NCBI GenBank assembly: GCA_022821445.1 | Contig: JAJEDQ010000079.1 | Location: 1 to 37,507, forward strand | Direction: 5' to 3' | Length of the DNA stretch: 37,507 nucleotides | Source of the DNA: Acidimicrobiia bacterium | Lineage (GTDB): Bacteria; Actinomycetota; Acidimicrobiia; Acidimicrobiales; Bin134 | Shown: piece after piece, positions 23,757 to 30,843 of the stretch | Numbering within the stretch: the first letter of the stretch is position 1 | Layout: every line of letters starts with the position of its first letter | Program-made: the position numbers and the translations under genes | The notes under the pieces: generated by a model | Told to the model about the DNA's origin: nothing | Database searches by the model: none | The model's input: only the letters and a program-made list of their open reading frames with translations

Positions 23757-24965
23757 GTGACCACCGCCACAGAAGGCCGCTACACCATCATTTCTTCCGA
23801 CTGCCACGCCGGAGCCAACCACAAGACTTATCGGGAGTACTTGGAGTCGAGCTGGCACGACGAGTTCGACGCCTGGCGGGGCAAGTACCGCAACCCGTTT
23901 CGCGACCTGCAAGACGACGGCCGCTCCCGCAACTGGGACAACGACCGCCGCATCTCCGAGCAGCACACCGACGGGGTGGTGGCCGAGATCACCTTCCCCA
24001 ACACCGTGCCCCCGTTCTTCCCCACCGGCACGCTGATCGCCCCCCAGCCCACCGACAAGGACCTCCCCCGCCGCCTGGCCGGCATCCGGGCCCACAATCG
24101 GTGGCTGGCCGACTTCTGCGCCGAGTATCCCGAGCGCCGGGCGGGCATCGGCCAGATATTCCTAAACGACATCGACGAGGCCGTGGCCGACGTGAAGTGG
24201 ATCGCCGAGCACAACCTGCGGGGCGGGGCGCTGATCCCCAGCATCGCCCCCAACTCCGACCTGCCCCCGCTGTTCCACCCCCGCTACGACCCGGTGTGGG
24301 CGGCGTGCGAGGAGCACGACGTGGTGATGACCCTGCACTCGGGCGGAACCGGGATGCCCGACTACGGCGACTCCCCCGCGGCCGGACCGATGTTTGTTAT
24401 CGAGACCCCGTTCTTCTCCAACCGCTCCATGTGGCACCTCATCATGGGCGGGGTGTTCGAGCGCTACCCCCGCCTCAAGGCGGTGTTCACCGAGCAGGGC
24501 TTCGGCTGGGTGCCCGAGATCCTGCACCGCCTCGACGGGCTCCATGCCCAGATGTCGATGACCGGTCGCACCGGCGAGCTGGGCTTCTCCGCCGACTCCG
24601 TATTGCCCGAGAAACCCAGCTTCTACTTCGAGCGCAACATCTGGATCGGCATCAGCTTCCCCGGCCCCAACGAGATGCGCCTGCTCGACAAGGTGGGCGA
24701 CCACAAGGTGATGTGGGGATCGGACTACCCCCACGTGGAGGGCACCTACCCTTACTCCCGAGAGGGCATCCGCTTCGCCCTTCATGACCGCGACGAGGAG
24801 TCGATGCGCCGCATCCTGGCTGGCAACGCCGCCGATGTGTACAACTTCGACCTCGACGCCCTGACCCCCCTCGCCGCCGAGCACGGCCCGACGGTGACCG
24901 AGATCGCCGAGCCCCTCGCCGACATCCCCAAAGACGCCACCTCCCCCGCCTTCTGGGGCAAGTAG
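23757..24965 (+). CDS. Amidohydrolase-2 family protein (COG2159-like)
   Basis: This 402-residue protein starts at GTG 23757 on the basis of the leaderless promoter and of where family similarity begins (YTIISSDCHAGA). Later marks are RRAGIGQIFLNDIDEAVADV, MTLHSGGTGMPDYG, FERYPRLKAVFTEQGFGWVP and MWGSDYPHVEGTYPYSREG, which together place it in the ACMSD-related amidohydrolases. It is longer at the C-terminus than the other two copies in the window, with a Pro/Ala-rich tail. The first motif lacks the EPP that follows in the other two, so it belongs to a different subgroup. The double-hotdog gene at 25028 follows after 62 bases. Substrate unknown. Confidence 0.86.
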   Translation: MTTATEGRYTIISSDCHAGANHKTYREYLESSWHDEFDAWRGKYRNPFRDLQDDGRSRNWDNDRRISEQHTDGVVAEITFPNTVPPFFPTGTLIAPQPTDKDLPRRLAGIRAHNRWLADFCAEYPERRAGIGQIFLNDIDEAVADVKWIAEHNLRGGALIPSIAPNSDLPPLFHPRYDPVWAACEEHDVVMTLHSGGTGMPDYGDSPAAGPMFVIETPFFSNRSMWHLIMGGVFERYPRLKAVFTEQGFGWVPEILHRLDGLHAQMSMTGRTGELGFSADSVLPEKPSFYFERNIWIGISFPGPNEMRLLDKVGDHKVMWGSDYPHVEGTYPYSREGIRFALHDRDEESMRRILAGNAADVYNFDLDALTPLAAEHGPTVTEIAEPLADIPKDATSPAFWGK

Positions 24966-25027
24966 GGCTTTCGCCGGCATCAGCCGGACTAATTTCCGCC
25001 TAGGGCCGCAACCAGAAAGGCACGCTC

Positions 25028-25876
25028 ATGGTGAAAGACATCCGCGATGTGACATCCGACCGGCATTGGGAGGCATTCGAGGAGCTGTGGACCGGGCTCA
25101 TGTCGTACCGGTACCTAAACAAGACCACTCCGTCGTTAGACACCGGCTTCGCCAATGACGAACTGGAGTCGATGCCGCTACGCCACGACATGCGCAACGC
25201 CCACGGCGGGATCATGGCCGCACCACTGGCCATCGGCTGCCCTGAGCCCAGCTGGAATGACGACCAGGTGGTGCCCGCCCCGGTGGTGTCGTTCACCCAG
25301 ATCCTGGACGACGCCCGGGGCGTGGAGCGCATCGAGGTACTCCGCGAGGTGATCAACTTTGGCCGCACAATGGGATTCACCCGCTCCAAAGTGGTGGATG
25401 CCGCCGACCACTCCCGGGTCATCTCCACCTCGGCAGGAATGGGAGTGAGCTTGGGCGACGTGCCCGACGGCTACGAGGCGGTAGACAATCCGCTCATCCC
25501 AGTGGAGGATTCTCCCGATATGCCCCGGCTGCACGAGGTGTTCGGTGTGGTCAAAGGCGATGACGGCTGGTACCGGCTCCCCGAGCTGACTAAGGAGACC
25601 TCTGCGCCCCACGCCGCCCTGCATCTTGGCCCCATCCACATCGTGTTCGACACCACCGCCCACGAATTGGCCGAACAGGCTGCTGGCACCGAGCGCATCC
25701 AGGTGGAGAGCTGGTACGTGATGTTCGTGAAGCCCGGCCTCATCGGCCCATTCCGCTGTGAGGGGGAGGCCATCACCGGCCGCAGCGGCCGAATCAGCGT
25801 CAACCTCACCCTGTTCGACGAGGGCCGCGACAACCGCACCATCACCACCGGCTCAGGAGTATTCCGGGTGGTCTAA
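25028..25876 (+). CDS. Possible double-hotdog (PaaI-thioesterase-like) protein
   Basis: This 282-residue protein has an AGAAAGG ribosome binding site before ATG 25028. Two halves are visible. The first contains LRHDMRNAHGGIMAAPLAIG, where the HGG followed by small residues resembles the central helix entry of PaaI-type hotdog thioesterases. The second, after about residue 185, contains HAALHLGPIHIVFDTTAHEL and then RIQVESWYVMFVKPGLIGP with GEAITGRSGRISVNLTLFDE, like the strand-rich part of a second hotdog. A tandem hotdog acyl-CoA thioesterase or hydratase would suit the CoA-thioester setting. The match is by pattern only, so a family of unknown function remains possible. Confidence 0.5.
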   Translation: MVKDIRDVTSDRHWEAFEELWTGLMSYRYLNKTTPSLDTGFANDELESMPLRHDMRNAHGGIMAAPLAIGCPEPSWNDDQVVPAPVVSFTQILDDARGVERIEVLREVINFGRTMGFTRSKVVDAADHSRVISTSAGMGVSLGDVPDGYEAVDNPLIPVEDSPDMPRLHEVFGVVKGDDGWYRLPELTKETSAPHAALHLGPIHIVFDTTAHELAEQAAGTERIQVESWYVMFVKPGLIGPFRCEGEAITGRSGRISVNLTLFDEGRDNRTITTGSGVFRVV

Positions 25877-25918
25877 CCCCTGCCCCGCAATTGAGCAACC
25901 ACCCCACCTCCCGCCCGG

Positions 25919-25924
25919 TACCGT
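25919..25924 (+). promoter_or_regulatory. -10 box TACCGT of tRNA-Leu
   Basis: TACCGT ends 8 bases before the first base of the tRNA, consistent with a start just upstream of the mature 5' end. The same GGTACCGT octamer is used on the minus strand at 36449-36456. Confidence 0.55.
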
Positions 25925-25932
25925 GGGATCAA

Positions 25933-26019
25933 GCCCGGGTGGCGGAATAGGCAGACGCAGGGGGCTTAAACCCCCCAGCCCCCGAAGGGGGCGTGTGGGT
26001 TCGACTCCCACCCCGGGCA
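25933..26019 (+). tRNA. tRNA-Leu (anticodon UAA)
   Basis: An 87-base cloverleaf. The acceptor stem is GCCCGGG/CCCGGGC with discriminator A26019. A Leu-type D arm (GTGGCGGAATAGGCAGACGC) leads to the anticodon stem GGGGG/CCCCC with loop CTTAAAC, giving anticodon TAA at 25967-25969. A long variable arm (GCCCCCGAAGGGGGC) and the T loop GGTTCGACTCC follow. The 3' CCA is not encoded. The long variable arm and anticodon make the identity secure. Confidence 0.97.
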
Positions 26020-26035
26020 CTCTGTGAAGGTGGTG

Positions 26036-26647
26036 CTACCTCGAGCGGTTGCGGCGGAGGCCTTCCACATCGGCTAGATCTTGGGCACGGCCGGCTGCCA
26101 ACTTGTTCTTCTCCAGATCATCCAAGCCGATGAAGGGAACCGCCAGCGAGTCCAGCAGAATCTCAGCCCGCCGATCCCAGCACGACTCGAAATCGACTCC
26201 GGCGATGCTGGTCAAGATATCGATCCGGTTCGGCGGATAACCCAGCTGCACCACTTGGCCCTCCTCGGAGAAATCCTCTGCGGTCAACCCCAGCGACCCG
26301 AAGCCGAACTCCGCCAACACTCGGACCAACCGGGCGGCATTCTCAGGGTCAACCCAAACCCAGACGTCCAGATCCTTGGTTAATCGCGGATGTCCGTGAG
26401 CGGCCACCGCGTATCCCCCCACCACGAGGAATCGGACTCCGTGCCTTAGGCACGGCGAGACGAAGTCATGCAGGTCTTTTCCCAGCAGCACCAGATGCCT
26501 CCCCTCGCTTTCCGAGCCGTAGTAGCACGCCTGAAGCTCTCGAACGTGCGCTATCCGCTCAGCGGCTGGACGAGAACTCCAGAACCCGGCATCAGGATCA
26601 GGATCACCCAGACGAAGCCTGGCGGCTACCTTCGCAATCCCAGTCAT
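26036..26647 (-). CDS. MNT/DUF6036-like nucleotidyltransferase with fused N-terminal helical segment
   Basis: This 203-residue protein is read from ATG 26647; the frame is open further upstream without recognisable sequence. Residues 65-160 form a minimal nucleotidyltransferase: RHGVRFLVVGGYAVAAHGHP carries the GG helix, and RLTKDLDVWVWVDPENA carries the DxD metal pair. Residues 12-45 (DPDAGFWSSRPAAERIAHVR, then ELQACYYG) resemble a small helical protein that, as I remember it, is usually encoded by a separate upstream gene in such two-gene modules. Here the two appear fused. Related enzymes act as AbiEii- or MNT-type toxins or antitoxins by transferring nucleotides to RNA or protein. It ends 17 bases after the tRNA, on the opposite strand. 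Confidence 0.7.
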   Translation of the reverse strand: MTGIAKVAARLRLGDPDPDAGFWSSRPAAERIAHVRELQACYYGSESEGRHLVLLGKDLHDFVSPCLRHGVRFLVVGGYAVAAHGHPRLTKDLDVWVWVDPENAARLVRVLAEFGFGSLGLTAEDFSEEGQVVQLGYPPNRIDILTSIAGVDFESCWDRRAEILLDSLAVPFIGLDDLEKNKLAAGRAQDLADVEGLRRNRSR

Positions 26648-26823
26648 ATGAGCACCGAACCCCCCATCCGAGTGCCACCATCCTACCCCCGCTGAGGAAC
26701 ACCCCTGCGCTGAAGCCCCGCCGACCCATGTCCGCACGAAAGCGGGGAGGGAGCGGCTGAATTGTCACTGCGGTCGGGATGATGGAGACCTGCCTTGCAA
26801 TTCCGTTGACCAGGAAACTTCCT

Positions 26824-28479
26824 ATGTCAGACTTCAAACAGATGCCGCTGATCGAACGCGCCGACACCGGAGGAGCAGGGCCGCGGATGGAGTCGGAGCA
26901 GGGACTTGCTGCTGTGGCGTGGACCATCGTCGAAGGTGGGGCTCTCACCGATCTCACCGACGCAGAATCGGAGGTTGTCTGCGCAGGCTCTGATCATGGC
27001 GTACTGGACCCCGGCGAGCTTGTATCAGCGATTCGGCAGGGGGATGACCCGTTGGGGGACGCGTTTGTGCGGTTGCGCTCCCCGAAGCAGAGGCGCCCAC
27101 TGGGGGCGGTGTATACGCCTCAGGGGATCGTGGAGGCGATGGTTGGCTGGATCGCGGGCAAAGAGCAGCCCGCCCGGATCGTTGATCCTGGAGCAGGGTC
27201 AGGGCGTTTCGTGCTGCAAGCAGGGCGGGTCATTCCCGATGCTTCATTGGTCGCTATCGAGTTGGATCCCTTGGCCGCGCTGTTGTGTCGGGCCAACCTG
27301 ACCGCAGCGGGATTTGATGATCGGTCCACCGTGATGGTGGAGGACTACCGAGAGGCCGAACTTGGCAGGTGCGATGGGGTGACGGCGTTTGTTGGCAATC
27401 CCCCCTATGTGCGCCATCACCAGATCGAGTCTCGGTGGAAGCGGTGGCTGACAGCTACTGCCAAGAGCCGGGATCTGCCGGTCAGCGCTCTCGCGGGGCT
27501 TCACGTCCACTTCTTCTTGGCGACGCTTCTCGCAGCTAAGCCGGGAGACATTGGAGCTTTCATCACCTCTGCGGAGTGGTTGGACGTCAACTACGGGAAG
27601 TTGATGCGAGGGATGCTCACAGACGGCTTAGGCGGTGAGTCGGTCCATGTCCTCGCTCCCGAGGCGCAGGCTTTTGAGGATGCGGCCACTACCGCGTCTG
27701 TGACCTGCTTTCAGATCGGTTCGGAGGCCCGCTCTGTCAAGATGCGCCGGGTCGCGAATGCCAGCGACCTTGCCGATCTATCCAAGGGACGCCGAGTGAC
27801 CAAGCAGCGCCTCATGCAAGAGAAACGGTGGTCGCCGCTGTTGGCTCCGACCCCTCCAGTTCCGGATGGATTCGTCGAGCTGGGTAAACTCTGCAGGGTA
27901 CATAGAGGCGCGGTCACCGGAGCCAACGCCACCTGGATCACCACCGCCAACGACCCCCAACTGCCGAAAAGGACGCTGTTCCCGTCGGTCACCAAGGCAC
28001 GAGAGCCCTTCGACGCTGACGACAGCGTGTTGTCGAGCCTGCTCAGCCTTCGGGCAGTCATAGACTTGCCCGCCGATCTCAGCGAACTTGATGAAGACGA
28101 TCGAGAGCTTGTGAATCGCTTTTTGCGCTACGCAGAGCGCGACGGTGCCCACTCTTCCTATATCGCCCGCCACCGAAAACCCTGGTGGTCAGTGGGCCTA
28201 CGGTCTCCCGCACCGATCTTGGCCACTTACATGGCCCGGCGCCCTCCGGCGTTCGTTCGCAACCTGGCCGGGGCGCGCCACGTCAACGTCGCCCACGGGA
28301 TCTACCCCCGAGACCCACTGTCCGATGACGCGTTGAACAATCTGGCCGCCTCGCTGAGGTCTGGCGTTTCTGTGGCACAGGGACGCACCTACGCCGGCGG
28401 GCTCACAAAGTTCGAGCCCTCGGAGATGGAGCGCATCCCGGTTCCCAATCCTGCTTTGCTCGCTGAGATGTCGTCGTGA
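26824..28479 (+). CDS. N6-adenine DNA methyltransferase (Eco57I/TaqI-like)
   Basis: This 551-residue protein starts at ATG 26824 behind AGGAAAC; the frame opens to 26779 without support. Residues 93-101 (AVYTPQGIV) lead into the SAM-binding motif I VDPGAGSGRFV at 120-130. The catalytic motif IV is NPPYVRH with N192-P-P-Y195, the signature of gamma-class amino-methyltransferases acting on adenine N6. The C-terminal 250 residues (for example LCRVHRGAVTGANATWI and PWWSVGLRSPAPILATYMAR) look like a target-recognition region. There is no helicase or nuclease domain, so it needs a partner endonuclease or is solitary. The only downstream candidate is the 67-residue ORF that overlaps its stop. Codon use is less GC-biased than in neighbours, suggesting acquisition. 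Confidence 0.88.
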   Translation: MSDFKQMPLIERADTGGAGPRMESEQGLAAVAWTIVEGGALTDLTDAESEVVCAGSDHGVLDPGELVSAIRQGDDPLGDAFVRLRSPKQRRPLGAVYTPQGIVEAMVGWIAGKEQPARIVDPGAGSGRFVLQAGRVIPDASLVAIELDPLAALLCRANLTAAGFDDRSTVMVEDYREAELGRCDGVTAFVGNPPYVRHHQIESRWKRWLTATAKSRDLPVSALAGLHVHFFLATLLAAKPGDIGAFITSAEWLDVNYGKLMRGMLTDGLGGESVHVLAPEAQAFEDAATTASVTCFQIGSEARSVKMRRVANASDLADLSKGRRVTKQRLMQEKRWSPLLAPTPPVPDGFVELGKLCRVHRGAVTGANATWITTANDPQLPKRTLFPSVTKAREPFDADDSVLSSLLSLRAVIDLPADLSELDEDDRELVNRFLRYAERDGAHSSYIARHRKPWWSVGLRSPAPILATYMARRPPAFVRNLAGARHVNVAHGIYPRDPLSDDALNNLAASLRSGVSVAQGRTYAGGLTKFEPSEMERIPVPNPALLAEMSS

Positions 28480-28679
28480 GCCCCACAGACCCGCCTTGCT
28501 GGACCAGCGAGGAATTCGACGAGCAACGAGAACTCGCCAGGCAGATCTTCCGCTCCCGGAGGCTGAACGAGTCACAAGGGGTCCATTCCGAGACGTTTGC
28601 CCAGCACCTCGCCATCTTCTGGGCCCATGACCTCGATGCCCTGGTGAACTTCATCCACGCGACGAATCCAGACGCCTAG
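28476..28679 (+). CDS. Small protein overlapping the methyltransferase; possible truncated restriction endonuclease
   Basis: A 67-residue frame starts at GTG 28476, overlapping the methyltransferase stop by 4 bases, so coupled translation is likely. It begins MSPTDPPCWTSEEFDEQREL and continues ARQIFRSRRLNESQG. The W(T/S)xEEFxxxxxLAxxIFRxxR pattern recalls the N-terminus of XamI-family restriction endonucleases, which are normally several hundred residues and sit directly after such methyltransferases. The remaining half (HLAIFWAHDLDALVNFIHAT) does not continue that similarity convincingly. It may be a decayed endonuclease or an unrelated small partner. The family link is from memory and weak. 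Confidence 0.5.
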   Translation: MSPTDPPCWTSEEFDEQRELARQIFRSRRLNESQGVHSETFAQHLAIFWAHDLDALVNFIHATNPDA

Positions 28680-28753
28680 TCCCATCTGACCTGGTCCCAA
28701 TCGAGCACTGGGTCGGCTGGGTCTCGCAGGCGCTCAAGGGCCACCTGGCTCAT
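28676..28753 (-). CDS. Very short ORF with a good ribosome binding site
   Basis: A 25-codon frame from ATG 28753 (MSQVALERLRDPADPVLDWD at its start) has AAGGAG 5 bases upstream. It begins 13 bases after the stop of the CaiB pseudogene on the same strand, and its stop overlaps the stop of the 28476 ORF on the other strand. The DPADxVLDWDxVR pattern is reminiscent of the tail of small antitoxins, but nothing firm can be said. It may be a remnant or a real micropeptide gene. Confidence 0.25.
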   Translation of the reverse strand: MSQVALERLRDPADPVLDWDQVRWD

Positions 28754-28766
28754 GCGGACTCCTTGG

Positions 28767-29969
28767 TTAGATGATGCCGTGAGCTCTGAGGGCTTCTAGT
28801 TCGGTGTTGGACAGGCCGAGCACGCCCGACAGCACTTCATCGGTGTGTTCGCCGAGGCGGGGGGCGCCGGTGGGTGAGGCTGGGGTCTCGCTGAGCAGGC
28901 GGAGGTAGGGGGGGCTGTTGGCGAACAGGGCCGATGATCGGATCCTGAACAGTGCAGATGTCGCCTCTGGCTTGGACGTGCTCGTCAGCGGTGAGGTCGG
29001 CCATGTCGTAGATCTTGCCGGCGGGCACGTCGCGGGCCACGCAGCGGGCCTCTATTTCGTCGGCGTCTTCCTCTGACACCCATTGGGCGACTATCGCGTT
29101 GATCTCATCACGGCTGCGCGCTCTGGCCGCAGGGTTGGCGAAACGCTCGTCGTCAAGCAGCTCAGGGCGGTCCATCGCCTGGCACAGTCGTTCGAGGAAA
29201 ACCGGGCTGCCGCCAACGATGTACACGTAGCGCGAGTCGCGGCTGGCGTAGTTGCCGATCGGCACCGCGTTGTCGAGGCTGTTTCCTGAGCGGTTGCGGA
29301 CCCAGTCCAGCCGGTCGTAGGCGGCGATGGTCTACTCCATGATGCGCAGCATCGAGCCGTACATGTACACGTCGATGACGCCGCCGGTTCCGGTGCCGCG
29401 GGCGTCGCGGTCATAGAGCAAGCTGGTGATCGCCTGGGCCGCGAACAGGCCAGTCAGGTAGCCGGCGATGTTCACTCCCGGCCTCGCCGGAGGCCGATCG
29501 GGATCGCCGGTTAGGTGCATGAGCCCGCTGAAGGCCAGCGCGTTTCCGTTGAGACCCGGCCGTAGCGACTTCGGGCCGTCCTGGCCGAACACGCTGAAGC
29601 GGGCCGTCACCAGGCTCAGCGGAAGACGTGACGGATCGATGTTCCAGCGTTCGAGGGTGCCGGGGCGGAAACTCTCGCACAACACGTCGCTGGAGGCGGC
29701 TAGAGAACGGAGGATCTCCTGGCCCTGCGGACGGCGCAGGTCGATGGTCACCGACTTTCGGCCCCGGCCCTCCACCGACCAATAGAGGAAGTAAGCATTG
29801 CCGTCGTCATCAACGGTGAAGTGCCCGTTCAGACGGGTTTTGTCGCCGCGATCGGGATCCTCGATTTTGATGATCTCGGCCCCTGCTCGCCCAGGATCCC
29901 GGCGCAGAACGGGGCCGCCACACGGGTACCCATATCGAGCACCCTGATCCCGGCCAGAGGCTGCCTCAT
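28767..29969 (-). pseudogene. CaiB/BaiF-type CoA transferase, disrupted three times
   Basis: Joined across frames, the translation is a full-length type III CoA transferase of about 400 residues. It starts at ATG 29969 (MRQPLAGIRVLDMGTRVAAP) and continues with EIIKIEDPDRGD, GRGRKSVTIDLRR, SLRPGLNGNALAFSGLM and YLTGLFAAQAITSLLYDRDA. It ends PRLGEHTDEVLSGVLGLS and LEALRAHGII. Three lesions break it: one base too few in the C-tract 29880-29883 (after GEQG), an in-frame TAG at 29332-29334 where the family usually has Trp, and one base too many in the G-tract 28908-28914. Such enzymes move CoA between carboxylic acids and would have completed the upstream MaoC-dehydrogenase-SDR unit. The two frameshifts are in homopolymers, so sequencing error must be considered for those; the nonsense codon is not explained that way. 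Confidence 0.85.
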
Positions 29970-30076
29970 TGAGACTGCGATTCGCCGCGCTGGTAGAAGC
30001 CCTCCCTCATGACGAGGACTACCAGTTCAATGTCGAGCACTTCGTATATGACCTTAGTCGCAGACTCGTATCCGGC
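29966..30076 (-). pseudogene. RelE/ParE-type toxin C-terminal fragment
   Basis: A frame open from the SDR stop to TGA 29968-29966 reads YESATKVIYEVLDIELVVLV, then MREGFYQRG. VIYEV.D..LVVLV.R.GFHR..Y is the last two strands of RelE/ParE ribonuclease toxins. The N-terminal two thirds and any start codon are absent, so it is a relic. Its stop overlaps the start codon of the CaiB pseudogene. The gap between SDR and CaiB otherwise holds nothing. Confidence 0.4.
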
Positions 30077-30077
30077 G

Positions 30078-30815
30078 TCAGCTGGTGATGGAACCGCCGG
30101 CGAGGGGGATGGTTTGGGCGGTCATCCAGGAGGCTTCCTCAGAGGCGAGGTAGGCGCATAGCGCGGCGACGTCTTCGGGGGTGCCCAGCCGCCGGGTGGG
30201 AATGGCTCTGGCCAATTGATCGGTGACACCAGTGTCGCCGGTGTTGGACATCAGGCCGAGGGCGATGGAGTTCACCGTGACTCCCGTCTGGGCCACCTCA
30301 AGCGCCACGGAGCGGAGCAGCCCGGCCGCGCCGCCCTTGCCTGCCGAATAGGCTGCCACGCCGATATTCACGCCGACGGTACCGGCCCCCGAAACCACCC
30401 CGATGACACGGCCCCAACCCCGCTCGATCATCCCGGGGAGCACGGCGCGGGTGCAGTTCAAGACGCCTCCGAGATTGACAGCTATAGGCCCGATCCAATC
30501 TGCCGGTTCAGTCTCCGCGAAGGGCTTGACTTGCATCATCTCGGCTCCCCCATTGCCGGCGTTGTTGACCAGAATGTTGATGGGGCGCTCGGCAATGGCC
30601 GCCCGCACCGCTTCGCCATCGGTGACGTCGAAGGCCAGGGCTTCAGCTGAACGCCCGGCTTCCACAATGGCGCCGGCCACTTCATCGGCCCGATCGGGCA
30701 CGATGTCGTTGACCAGCACGTGGGCTCCTTGAGACGCCAGCGTGTGGGCCACGCCCGCGCCGACATTCTGGCCCGCGCCAGTCACCAGCGCCGTTTTGCC
30801 GTCAAGATCAAACAT
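30078..30815 (-). CDS. SDR family NAD(P)-dependent oxidoreductase
   Basis: This 245-residue short-chain dehydrogenase starts at ATG 30815 with AGGGAGC upstream; the longer frame to 30857 overlaps the ribosome binding site. It has the cofactor loop TGAGQNVGAG (residues 12-21), NNAGNGG after strand 4, the active-site Ser in VVSGAGTVGV, and YSAGKGG with the Tyr-Lys pair. It ends with the typical LASEEASWMTAQTIPLAGG. Classical SDRs of this type oxidise 3-hydroxyacyl groups or other secondary alcohols. It lies 28 bases after the acyl-CoA dehydrogenase stop, so it probably acts in the same CoA-thioester pathway. The exact substrate is unknown. Confidence 0.92.
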   Translation of the reverse strand: MFDLDGKTALVTGAGQNVGAGVAHTLASQGAHVLVNDIVPDRADEVAGAIVEAGRSAEALAFDVTDGEAVRAAIAERPINILVNNAGNGGAEMMQVKPFAETEPADWIGPIAVNLGGVLNCTRAVLPGMIERGWGRVIGVVSGAGTVGVNIGVAAYSAGKGGAAGLLRSVALEVAQTGVTVNSIALGLMSNTGDTGVTDQLARAIPTRRLGTPEDVAALCAYLASEEASWMTAQTIPLAGGSITS

Positions 30816-30843
30816 ATGTGTTGCTCCCTTGCATTTGTGCTTG

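Noticed and set aside
26716-26747. CCCCGC/GCGGGG pair upstream of the methyltransferase
   Set aside because: Short stem, GC-rich by base composition, and no supporting terminator or operator feature.
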